DNA of 6,283 nt. It comes from Bacteroidota bacterium (lineage in GTDB: Bacteria; Bacteroidota; Rhodothermia; Rhodothermales; UBA10348). Made by a program: the position numbers and the translations under genes. The stretch lies in contig SMXL01000064.1 in the NCBI GenBank assembly GCA_004356385.1, positions 1-6,283 of the forward strand, in the 5' to 3' direction. This document shows, one piece after another, positions 1 through 6,283 of this stretch; position 1 is the stretch's first letter; every line of letters begins with the position of its first letter. The notes beneath the pieces were generated by a model. That model did not search any database and was not told the origin of the DNA. It worked only from the letters and a program-made list of their open reading frames with translations.

Positions 1-1
1 C

Positions 2-1813
2 TCGGCGGGTCATGGATCAATGTTGCTTTACGGGCTGCTCCATCTCTCCGGCTATCCAATCGGTCTCGACGACATCAAACAGTTTCGACAGTGGGGTAGC
101 AAGACACCGGGGCATCCAGAAATGGATCGCCAAATAGGAATCGAAACAACCACGGGTCCTTTGGGTCAGGGTTTTGCGAATGGAGTTGGAATGGCGATTG
201 CAGAACGGTGGTTGAGCACCCGGTTTAATCGCCCGGGCTACGATGTGGTCGATCATCATACATTCGCTATTGTCTCGGACGGCGATCTTATGGAAGGAGT
301 ATCTCACGAAGCTGCTTCCTTGGCTGGGCATCTTGGGCTCGGAAAGCTGATCTATCTCTACGACGACAATCGAATCACCATTGATGGTTCCACGGATCTC
401 TCCTATTCGGACGATGTCGAGATGCGGTTCGAGTCGTACGGATGGCAAGTCAATCAGGTGGACGATGGAAACGATCGAGATGCAATCGAACACGCCATCG
501 TCAGTGGCAAGTCTGAGTTCGATCGGCCGACGCTGATCATTGCCCGAACCCACATCGGATTCGGTAGCCCGAACAAACAGGACACGGCCGGTGCTCACGG
601 GGCTCCACTTGGGGAAGAGGAAATTCTGCTAACGAAGCAGGCCCTCGGATGGCCGACAGAGCCAGACTTTCTGGTGCCAGACGATGTCGTGGCACACATG
701 CGCGAAATCGTTGAAATCGGTTCATCAGCGAGGGAAAAGTGGGAAGAGTTGATGTCCAAGTACGGGACGGAATATCCCGAGTTGGCGATCGAATGGGAAC
801 GGTTCATGAACGGAAAAACGGTGCAAGGATGGGATGCCGAATTACCCACATTCGAAGAGGGGTCGGCCATCGCTACGAGAGCGGCGAGCGGCAAATTCCT
901 TCAAGCTGTAGATACGCATATCCCCAACCTGTTAGGGGGATCTGCCGACCTGGCTGGTTCGAACAACACATACCTGGAATCCAGGGGAGACTTTTCATGT
1001 GACAATCCAGGTGGTGGGAACATCCATTTCGGAATTCGCGAGCACGCCATGGCATCCATCGCCAATGGATTGGTTCTTCATGGAGGTATCCGGCCATACT
1101 GCGCAACGTTTCTCGTGTTCAGTGACTACATGAGACCCGCGATTCGGCTGGGCGCATTAATGGGCCTTCCCGTCACGTATATTTTTACCCATGATTCGAT
1201 TGGACTCGGAGAAGATGGACCAACGCACCAACCGGTCGAGCACTTGATGGCGCTCCGGACCATTCCAAATTTGACTGTAATTCGTCCGTCCGACGGAAAT
1301 GAAACGGTTGAAGCTTGGAAGATCGCTCTCGAGGCGAAAGACGGGCCAGTGCTGTTGATATTGACCCGTCAGAAACTGAAAAACAGGGGAATGGGTGGAT
1401 CTTCGGAAGATAACCGCGTCGCCCGTGGAGGTTACGTTGTCACGGACGCCGACGGTACTGCCGATCTAATCCTCATCGCAACAGGAAGCGAGGTTCAGCT
1501 TGCGCTGGACGCAGCCGTCGAACTCAGCGCGGAGGGCATTGCAACCCGGGTTGTCAGCATGCCATCGTGGGAGCTTTTTGAGCAGCAGTCGGCTGCCTAT
1601 CGCGAAGACGTGCTGCCCGATAATATTATGGCCAGGGTCTCGATCGAAGCAGGCGTAACAACCGGATGGGAGCGGTATGTAGGTCCAGCGGGTGTCATGA
1701 TCGGTATGAATGGCTTCGGCGCATCGGCTCCAAGCGGTGTTCTGTTTGAGAAGTTCGGATTCTCAGTCTCGCATATCATAGAAGAAGCGCGAAGACTGCT
1801 TGACAGAAACTAA
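2..1813 (+). CDS. tkt: Transketolase, 5'-partial (N-terminus outside window)
   Basis: Transketolase is a thiamine-diphosphate enzyme that moves two-carbon ketol units between sugar phosphates in the cytoplasmic pentose phosphate pathway. The frame is open to the left edge and begins SAGHGSM, the motif that holds His66 of E. coli TktA. The ATG at 20 is therefore internal, and about 60 residues, including the catalytic His near position 26, lie outside. In visible numbering (S at base 2 = 1) I see TTTGPLGQG at about 49-57, the ThDP/metal motif SDGD at 92-95 with its Asn at 123, AHGAPLG with His199, the catalytic Glu347 in FGIREHAM, and [15 protein letters not shown] from His397, containing His409. 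Arg456 lies in TRQ, and the C-terminal transketolase domain follows. The 603 visible residues plus the missing part match the usual length of about 660. The first Gly of the GDG motif is Ser, a common variant. The gene looks intact and functional. Confidence 0.97.
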   Translation, partial: SAGHGSMLLYGLLHLSGYPIGLDDIKQFRQWGSKTPGHPEMDRQIGIETTTGPLGQGFANGVGMAIAERWLSTRFNRPGYDVVDHHTFAIVSDGDLMEGVSHEAASLAGHLGLGKLIYLYDDNRITIDGSTDLSYSDDVEMRFESYGWQVNQVDDGNDRDAIEHAIVSGKSEFDRPTLIIARTHIGFGSPNKQDTAGAHGAPLGEEEILLTKQALGWPTEPDFLVPDDVVAHMREIVEIGSSAREKWEELMSKYGTEYPELAIEWERFMNGKTVQGWDAELPTFEEGSAIATRAASGKFLQAVDTHIPNLLGGSADLAGSNNTYLESRGDFSCDNPGGGNIHFGIREHAMASIANGLVLHGGIRPYCATFLVFSDYMRPAIRLGALMGLPVTYIFTHDSIGLGEDGPTHQPVEHLMALRTIPNLTVIRPSDGNETVEAWKIALEAKDGPVLLILTRQKLKNRGMGGSSEDNRVARGGYVVTDADGTADLILIATGSEVQLALDAAVELSAEGIATRVVSMPSWELFEQQSAAYREDVLPDNIMARVSIEAGVTTGWERYVGPAGVMIGMNGFGASAPSGVLFEKFGFSVSHIIEEARRLLDRN

Positions 1814-1825
1814 GGCAGGTCTTTT
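1792..1825 (+). terminator. Candidate weak intrinsic terminator or attenuator over the transketolase stop
   Basis: The left arm AAGACTGCTT (1792-1801) pairs with the right arm AAGGCAGGTCTT (1812-1823) in ten base pairs, leaving two unpaired G residues in the right arm. The loop is ten bases, and the run TTTT (1822-1825) ends the structure. The TAA stop (1811-1813) lies at the loop/right-arm boundary. It is in the right place to end transketolase transcription. However, the stem is bulged, only modestly GC-rich and the T run is short, so termination would be partial at best. It could be chance. Confidence 0.28.
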
Positions 1826-1832
1826 CGGTCTG

Positions 1833-1842
1833 AAAGGAGGGG
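1833..1842 (+). promoter_or_regulatory. Strong Shine-Dalgarno-like AAAGGAGGGG without an obvious matching start
   Basis: AAAGGAGGGG is the best Shine-Dalgarno match in the intergenic region between transketolase and the exported protein, yet no start codon of the downstream gene's frame lies at a normal distance. The nearest plausible start, TTG at 1855 (12 bases away), opens a different frame and reads only ten codons before TGA at 1885-1887. It could serve a tiny leader peptide, be a remnant of an earlier start, or be a chance purine run. Confidence 0.3.
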
Positions 1843-1904
1843 AAACCAGGACTGTTGAAAGTCGACAGGGGTGTTTTCCGCGATTGATTGGAGTAGAGCC
1901 GCCG

Positions 1905-2414
1905 GTGGTCCTTTTGAGACTTCGCTTCGTTTTTTCGATTTTCTTGTCGGTGTTTTTACCGGTCATCTCCACAAGCGTTCGTGCCCAGGAAACTTCCACC
2001 GATTGGGCATGGAAGGAGATCACGAAGATTGACGGTGTCGAATTCTTCTACATCTATTACACCGAAGTGCGCCACGAGAGCAATGGCGTTGTTCTGAAGC
2101 TGGTTAACTGGAACGACTATTCGGTCACGTATCGGTTCAGAATCGTGTTCAAGGCGGACGGGGGGGAGCACGACGAAGTCGTTACCGGTAGTATCGGACC
2201 CGAAACACTCGTTACCGGGGACGCAGCGGGTCTCTTTTTCCTTCCTTTTGAAGACGGCCGTTCGATTGGCGAAATCGGGATCAAGGGGTATCGAATTCAG
2301 CGTTTGGAGGATCGACCCAATGGATCGCGGGAAGGGTCAATGGATGGTTTATTGAATTTTTCGGAGAACCAATCGCCGGGCGAAATCGAATCGTACATCC
2401 GTTATATTTTCTGA
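1905..2414 (+). CDS. Small exported protein of unknown function
   Basis: I do not recognise the family. From the GTG at 1905 the product is 169 residues. It has a classical Sec signal peptide: Arg5 and Arg7, a hydrophobic core FVFSIFLSVFLPVIS at about 8-22, and a likely cleavage at VRA|QE after residue 27. The mature part, about 142 residues, has alternating polar/hydrophobic stretches such as FFYIYYTEVR, GVVLKLVNW and VTYRFRIVFK. These suggest a small all-beta, Ig-like or jelly-roll fold, with the tail ending RYIF. It has no cysteine in the mature part and no lipobox, so it is probably periplasmic or secreted. The frame stays open back to a TTG at 1800, but that start would overlap transketolase and put a 35-residue polar leader before the signal peptide, so I reject it. 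TTG at 1914 is an equally possible start, with GGTGG five bases upstream. The amidase gene begins 25 bases after the stop, suggesting co-transcription. Confidence 0.75.
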   Translation: MVLLRLRFVFSIFLSVFLPVISTSVRAQETSTDWAWKEITKIDGVEFFYIYYTEVRHESNGVVLKLVNWNDYSVTYRFRIVFKADGGEHDEVVTGSIGPETLVTGDAAGLFFLPFEDGRSIGEIGIKGYRIQRLEDRPNGSREGSMDGLLNFSENQSPGEIESYIRYIF

Positions 2415-2439
2415 CTAGAAAATAAACGGACAGGTCATT

Positions 2440-4170
2440 ATGTCTTCGATTGATCGACGCCAGTTTTTGGAATGCACGGCCCTCGTTGGGATAACAGGAT
2501 CACTTTTTCCTTCCGCCATCCCTTCCACTTTTTCGTCCAAATTGTACGATGAATCGACTCGAGTCAGCGCAATCACCGTCGAGGTCATTGAGAAAGCTGA
2601 ACGCGTTGCCGGTCTGCATTTTACTCCTGAGCAGCGGGAGCTCATGCTGGAAGGGCTTATCGACCGTCTCGAGGATTTCCAGGCTCTGAGAGATCTTCAG
2701 ATTCCGAATGACGTCTCCCCGTGTCAATTCTTTGATCCTGAGTTGGGAATCTCGATGGCTCCGAAACTGGACCATCACCCCAAAATTTCGTGGATGTCGG
2801 AGGACGTTGCACTACCTGCCTCTGAAGACGACCTGGCGTTTTCGTCGGTTGCAGACCTGTCGAGTCTTCTGAAATCGAGAAAAATCAAGTCGCTGGACCT
2901 CACCGAATTGTATTTGTCCAGACTGAAAAAATACGACCCGGTTCTGGAAGCCGTCGTTACGTACACGGAAGAGAGAGCGTATCGCCTGGCCAAAAAGGCC
3001 GACGAGGAGTTGGATTCGGGCACCTGGCGCGGACCTCTTCACGGGATTCCGTGGGGCGCAAAGGACCTCCTCTCCACAGAAGGATATCCCACGACCTGGG
3101 GCGCCGGGTCGTACCGAGATCAGGTCATCGAGAAAGATGCGGCGGTGGTGACCCGGCTTGACGAGGCTGGCGCCGTGCTGATCGTCAAACTTTCTCTCGG
3201 GGCGCTGGCGATGGGAGATGTGTGGTTCAAAGGAAAGACGAAGAACCCGTGGAATATTGAACGAGGGTCGAGCGGATCTTCAGCCGGTCCGGGATCAGCC
3301 GTCGCTGCGGGTCTTGTCGGGTTCGCCATCGGCTCCGAAACGCTCGGCTCGATTGTATCACCCTCCAGCCGAAACGGCGTCTCCGGTTTTCGACCGACTT
3401 TTGGTCGCGTAAGCCGCGCGGGGGCCATGACTCTCTCGTGGACCATGGACAAGCTCGGACCCATGTGCAGAAGTGCTCAGGATTGCGCACTCGTATTTTC
3501 AGCCATTCATGGGACGGATGACGCCGACCCGACATCCGTAACTACCCACTTTGAGTGGCCGCTCGGTCGCCCAGTCAAAGAACTGAATGTTGGTTATCTG
3601 AAAAGTCGATTTGAAACGAGCTATGACAATCACGATGCGGACGAGTCTTTACTGGACGCGCTCCGGAGTCTGGGTGTCAAACTTACGCCCATCGAACTGC
3701 CTTCGGTACCTACAGGGGCGATGCTGCTCATGTTGTCGGCGGAAGCGGGAGCTGCGTTTGACCATCTAACGCTGAGTGGAGGAACAGACGCCTTGGTGCG
3801 ACAGGATCCCGGTGCCTGGCCCAATTCATTCAGAAAAAGCCGATTCATTCCGGCGGTAGAATACATTAACGCAAGTCGTGCGCGAACCCTTCTGATCAGG
3901 GAATTGAGAACGGTACTGGACGACGTTGATGTATTCGTTGCACCGTCTTTTGGTGGAAGTACACTTTCCATAACGAATCTGACGGGGAATCCGAGCGTTA
4001 CGATTCCAAACCGATTCGCGCCGATAGAAGATGAGCCCGCTTCTGAGCGGCGCAACCCGTCCAGCATCACGTTCGTGGGTGGCCTATTCAAGGATGCTGA
4101 AATGCTCTCCCTTGCTCACGCGTTTCAGTCAATCTCAGACTTTCATCTGCGGCGTCCACCGATCTCCTGA
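2440..4170 (+). CDS. Tat-type exported amidase (amidase signature family)
   Basis: This is an amidase-signature serine hydrolase of 576 residues, a family that cleaves amide bonds through a Ser-cisSer-Lys triad. The N-terminus reads SSIDRRQFLE, with Arg6-Arg7 followed by a hydrophobic stretch to about residue 30. It resembles a twin-arginine signal, so export in folded form is likely, although no clean cleavage site is seen. Residues about 45-100 form a helical module (GLHFTPEQRELMLEGL, then LRDLQIPNDVSPCQFFDP) found ahead of the catalytic domain in related secreted amidases. The predicted triad is Lys208 (HGIPWGAKDLL), Ser280 (GSSGSSAGPG) and Ser304 (GSETLGSIVSP); the 24-residue Ser-Ser spacing matches fatty acid amide hydrolase. 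The C-terminal NPSVTIPNRF and ITFVGGLF motifs are present, so the gene looks complete. The motifs differ from the GGSSGGS and GSDTGGSIRQPA of GatA, so a tRNA amidotransferase role is unlikely. Its substrate is unknown. The Shine-Dalgarno is weak (ACAGG at 2430-2434). Confidence 0.93.
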   Translation: MSSIDRRQFLECTALVGITGSLFPSAIPSTFSSKLYDESTRVSAITVEVIEKAERVAGLHFTPEQRELMLEGLIDRLEDFQALRDLQIPNDVSPCQFFDPELGISMAPKLDHHPKISWMSEDVALPASEDDLAFSSVADLSSLLKSRKIKSLDLTELYLSRLKKYDPVLEAVVTYTEERAYRLAKKADEELDSGTWRGPLHGIPWGAKDLLSTEGYPTTWGAGSYRDQVIEKDAAVVTRLDEAGAVLIVKLSLGALAMGDVWFKGKTKNPWNIERGSSGSSAGPGSAVAAGLVGFAIGSETLGSIVSPSSRNGVSGFRPTFGRVSRAGAMTLSWTMDKLGPMCRSAQDCALVFSAIHGTDDADPTSVTTHFEWPLGRPVKELNVGYLKSRFETSYDNHDADESLLDALRSLGVKLTPIELPSVPTGAMLLMLSAEAGAAFDHLTLSGGTDALVRQDPGAWPNSFRKSRFIPAVEYINASRARTLLIRELRTVLDDVDVFVAPSFGGSTLSITNLTGNPSVTIPNRFAPIEDEPASERRNPSSITFVGGLFKDAEMLSLAHAFQSISDFHLRRPPIS

Positions 4171-4178
4171 ATTCCCAG

Positions 4179-4907
4179 ATGCGTATGGACACGACGAAGG
4201 CTTCGATTCGAGCCTGGATTCAACTTTTGGATGTAGGAAGTTCGGAGATTGACGTTGAACTTCTCACTCCTGAAAGCGAGGAGAAGGAGAAATTATTCCG
4301 GGTCAGTATTGACGGTGAAAACGTCGGAACCATCGTCTGGAACCCCAGAACCCTCAAGGGGGTGATGGATCACGCGCTTCGACTGGCTACAGTCGTCCAT
4401 CAAATGCCCGCTCTAATGAATGCAATCGCCGAGCGAGAAACCCGGCTCCGGTCTTTGCGGTCGTGGATCAAGGCGCCCGTGAAGCAACAGCCCCCGAATG
4501 CTCCTACAGCCGTCTGCCTCTCTTGGGAAAACGAATGGCGCATCCTGGGTCGATGGGTTCCGGACCTGATCGACCGGGGCGGCGGACGGCCTCTGCTACT
4601 CGACCCCGGTGACGGCGATAGGAAGATCGATCCTCAAGATCTGATACAAGCTGAACCCGACGTGATGTTTATTGGATCTCCGGCCGATTCAAAAAAACCG
4701 GATTTTCTAACGGCGTCGGATGCGCTCCTTAATCGGGTACGTTTTTCTGGTCAGGCGTATCTTATTGATTTGGGCACGCTGACCGGGTCAGGTCCCGAAC
4801 TCTACGATTCCGTATTCGTTCTGGCTGCTGGTCTCTATCCTGAAATAGAAGAATTGGAATCCGAGCGAGTCCACCTCAAACGTTTTTTTCAACTTGGAAC
4901 CGACTGA
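4179..4907 (+). CDS. BtuF-like (cobalamin/metal-chelate binding fold) protein, short at the N-terminus
   Basis: The 242-residue product resembles the second half of periplasmic cobalamin-binding proteins of the BtuF/helical-backbone type, which deliver ligand to an ABC importer. Family-like segments are VGTIVWNPRTLKGVMDHALRLA (49-70), a long linker helix continuing to about 98, the C-lobe strand AVCLSWENEWRILGRWVPDLIDRGGG (111-136), LIQAEPDVMFIGSP (155-168), and GQAYLIDLGTL leading into LYDSVFVLAAGLYPE (191-222). Missing are a signal peptide, the N-terminal RIVSLxPSxTE-type strand and most of the N-lobe. SEIDVELL (22-29) may be a trace of that lobe. The ATG at 4179 lies 8 bases after the amidase stop with no clear Shine-Dalgarno, and a second ATG at 4185 is possible. 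No missing N-terminus is found in another frame, because the upstream bases encode the intact amidase tail. It may be a divergent cytoplasmic ligand-binding or regulatory protein, or a truncated remnant. The fold is fairly secure; the ligand is inferred. Confidence 0.75.
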   Translation: MRMDTTKASIRAWIQLLDVGSSEIDVELLTPESEEKEKLFRVSIDGENVGTIVWNPRTLKGVMDHALRLATVVHQMPALMNAIAERETRLRSLRSWIKAPVKQQPPNAPTAVCLSWENEWRILGRWVPDLIDRGGGRPLLLDPGDGDRKIDPQDLIQAEPDVMFIGSPADSKKPDFLTASDALLNRVRFSGQAYLIDLGTLTGSGPELYDSVFVLAAGLYPEIEELESERVHLKRFFQLGTD

Positions 4908-4910
4908 ATC

Positions 4911-5279
4911 ATGAATATCGACGTCTATAAATTGATGCACCTGCTTGGGTTGGTGTTGCTTTTCCAATCCTTGGGGGCCACTCTGTTCGCTTATCTGGCA
5001 GGCTCAGGGGCTTCAGAATCACCCCACAAAAAAATGCTGATGAGCATGCACGGCATAGGGCTGCTACTCCTTGTTTTCGGTGGATTTGGGATGGCTGCCA
5101 GACTCGGAATAATGGCCGCTCTCCCGGGCTGGATATGGCTTAAAATCTGCATCTGGCTCCTCTTGGGGAGCTCTCTTTACTTCGTGAAAAAGAAGCCGGA
5201 AACAGCTCGATTATGGTGGTTTCTGATATTTACCCTCGGATTCGTCGCGGCCTATCTGGGTCTATTCAAACCCTTCTAG
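4911..5279 (+). CDS. Four-helix integral membrane protein of unknown function
   Basis: The 122-residue product has four clear hydrophobic segments at about residues 6-30, 44-68, 74-92 and 100-118, separated by short polar or basic loops (SPHKK near 38-41, KKKPETAR at 93-100). Histidines sit in the first helix (His10, KLMHLLG) and at the start of the second (His47, SMHGIG). Such a pattern is seen in small heme- or metal-associated membrane proteins, but I cannot name a family and two histidines alone do not prove metal binding. The glycine-rich stretch GGFGMAARLGI (57-67) suggests tight helix packing. The inside-positive loop KKK near 93-95 places that loop in the cytoplasm. It starts 3 bases after the BtuF-like gene's stop, so translation is probably coupled, and it ends 6 bases short of the convergent receptor gene. 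A role as an inner-membrane partner in the same uptake process is inference from position only. Confidence 0.85.
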   Translation: MNIDVYKLMHLLGLVLLFQSLGATLFAYLAGSGASESPHKKMLMSMHGIGLLLLVFGGFGMAARLGIMAALPGWIWLKICIWLLLGSSLYFVKKKPETARLWWFLIFTLGFVAAYLGLFKPF

Positions 5280-5285
5280 GACGTC

Positions 5286-6283
5286 TCAGAAATCGTACTG
5301 AAGTTGAAGTGTGGCGCGCCGGGGGGGCCCTAGAAGTGCAGGTCGCTCCAGGTAGTAATATTGCCCCAGGTTATTGACGAGAAGGGCTGCCGAAAGATTG
5401 CCGACGCGTATGCTGGCACGTGCATCGATCACTTGAGTGTCAACGAGGACATCGGCGTCCGCGATGAATCGAGAGAAGTCGGTATCGAGTCGTTCGGGTT
5501 TGCTGACGAATCGAAAGTCCACGCCAAGCGACAGCGGGCCGTACACGTGTCCATCGAGGCTCAGCACGACCAAATGTTTGGACCGAAATGCGAGGGCTAC
5601 ATTTTCGTCCAGATCATCCGCATCCAGAAAGGTGTAACCTGCACGGAATTTCAGTTCGCGGCGAGGCAGTTCCCATTCCAGAGCGGCTTCGCCACCCCGT
5701 ATGCGCGCGCGTGTGAGATTTACAAACTGAAATGCCTGTAGAGCCGGCACCAGCTTGGGTTCGATCAAGTTCCAGTACTCATTCCAGAAAATGGCGATGT
5801 CAGATCGAAATAGACCCGCCCGCGGGTGGGGCATACGGCTCTTGATACCGATTTCGTAGCTCCGACTCCGTTCCGGCTTCAAACCAAGATTTCGAACGAT
5901 CGGGAAGAAGTCTCGGTTGTCGGTAAAGCGCTCGGCGAAACTCGGAACCCGAAAACCATCACCAAACGCCGCTCTTAGTGTAATTATGTCGCTTAACAGG
6001 TATGCAGCACTGATCTTCGGGCTCAATTTGGATACACTCTGAGCTCCGTCGATTTGATATCGATCGAATCGAAAACCAGCAACAAGTTGGAGTTTGTCTG
6101 AGACATTTTCTTCCCATTGAGTAAAAAATGCGATCTCGGGCTGACTTCCAAACTCATCGTCGTTGTCGGTCGTGAAAAAACTGCTTCGGGTGGCGAGGGC
6201 ATCACCCGTAACGCCGAACGTAAACATACGGCCGGCACGTTCCTCCCAGTTCAACTGAACTTCGGCGCCATAGCGAAAGCCCA
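5286..6283 (-). CDS. TonB-dependent outer-membrane receptor, C-terminal barrel part (5'-partial)
   Basis: TonB-dependent receptors import scarce ligands such as corrinoids, siderophores or other chelates through a plugged outer-membrane barrel using TonB energy. The 331 visible residues are C-terminal barrel; the plug, TonB box and signal peptide lie beyond the right edge. The frame is open to the edge and starts GFRYGAEVQ, so the TTG at 6254 is internal. Family hallmarks in visible numbering are LSPKISAAYLLSDIITLRAAFGDGFRVPSFAERF (two halves, 86-104 and 105-119), NLGLKPERSRSYEIGIK (131-147), VNLTRARIRGGEAALEW (187-203), and the final strand ATLQLQYDF, ending in the terminal Phe recognised by the BAM assembly machinery. 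Alternating aromatic/polar strands fill the rest. The barrel is of the BtuB/siderophore type rather than the much larger SusC type. A corrinoid ligand is suggested only by the adjacent BtuF-like gene. The gene is convergent with that cluster, so it has its own promoter, outside the window. Confidence 0.93.
   Translation of the reverse strand, partial: GFRYGAEVQLNWEERAGRMFTFGVTGDALATRSSFFTTDNDDEFGSQPEIAFFTQWEENVSDKLQLVAGFRFDRYQIDGAQSVSKLSPKISAAYLLSDIITLRAAFGDGFRVPSFAERFTDNRDFFPIVRNLGLKPERSRSYEIGIKSRMPHPRAGLFRSDIAIFWNEYWNLIEPKLVPALQAFQFVNLTRARIRGGEAALEWELPRRELKFRAGYTFLDADDLDENVALAFRSKHLVVLSLDGHVYGPLSLGVDFRFVSKPERLDTDFSRFIADADVLVDTQVIDARASIRVGNLSAALLVNNLGQYYYLERPALLGPPRRATLQLQYDF

Noticed and set aside
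92..100. SDG instead of GDG in the transketolase ThDP motif as a sign of inactivation (residues 92-95 of the visible protein, bases about 275-286)
   Set aside because: Ser at this position occurs in many functional bacterial transketolases, and the Asp and Asn metal ligands are kept.
17..598. Long open frame on the minus strand inside transketolase
   Set aside because: It is antisense to highly conserved transketolase motifs and shows no family features of its own; a shadow frame.
1800..1904. Longer version of the exported protein starting at TTG 1800
   Set aside because: It would overlap transketolase and place 35 mostly polar residues before a well-formed signal peptide; starts at 1905 or 1914 fit better.
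3630..4091. Minus-strand open frame inside the amidase gene
   Set aside because: It is antisense to a complete amidase domain with low-complexity Ser/Arg-rich composition; a shadow frame.
2440..4170. GatA subunit of the tRNA amidotransferase
   Set aside because: It has a twin-arginine leader, an extra N-terminal module and different serine motifs, and no gatB or gatC neighbour.
4171..4330. Frameshifted N-terminus of the BtuF-like protein in another frame
   Set aside because: The other two plus frames stop early (the amidase frame at 4170 and again after about 22 codons, the other at 4252) and encode nothing like a signal peptide or N-lobe.
5260..5275. GGGT...ACCC inverted repeat as a terminator for the four-helix gene
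   Set aside because: Only four base pairs with an eight-base loop and no T run after it.
5361..5741. Plus-strand open frame opposite the receptor
   Set aside because: The minus-strand receptor frame carries clear TonB-receptor motifs throughout; the plus-strand product has none.

Overview
The window looks like chromosomal DNA of a Gram-negative (two-membrane) bacterium. It carries the C-terminal barrel of a TonB-dependent outer-membrane receptor, a twin-arginine-type exported amidase and a signal-peptide-bearing small protein. GC content is a little above half by eye. Most starts have weak or no Shine-Dalgarno sequence, and the amidase has the architecture common in Bacteroidota/Rhodothermota-like bacteria. 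I infer that neighbourhood of the tree with modest confidence; no rRNA or other marker settles it. I see no mobile element, CRISPR array, tRNA or rRNA gene.

Layout: (1) A transketolase gene runs off the left edge, so about the first 60 residues are missing. It ends at 1813, and a bulged hairpin followed by a short T run covers its stop. (2) Four same-strand genes follow: a small exported protein of unknown function (about 1905-2414), a Tat-type secreted amidase-signature hydrolase (2440-4170), a protein resembling the C-terminal lobe and linker helix of cobalamin-binding (BtuF-like) proteins (4179-4907), and a four-helix membrane protein (4911-5279). The gaps are 25, 8 and 3 bases, so they are probably co-transcribed and the last three may be translationally coupled. 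(3) A TonB-dependent receptor on the minus strand meets this cluster tail to tail with a 6-base gap and runs off the right edge. There is no gene-free stretch over 300 bases.

How they may work together: a BtuF-like protein beside a TonB receptor with a BtuB-type barrel suggests a corrinoid or metal-chelate uptake locus, with the four-helix protein as a possible membrane accessory. This is inference from family resemblance and position. The BtuF-like protein has no visible signal peptide and lacks most of the usual N-terminal lobe, so it is either a divergent, possibly cytoplasmic derivative or a truncated remnant. The amidase and the exported protein before it could share an envelope role, but nothing in the sequence names a substrate. 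Transketolase is central metabolism and probably unrelated to the rest.
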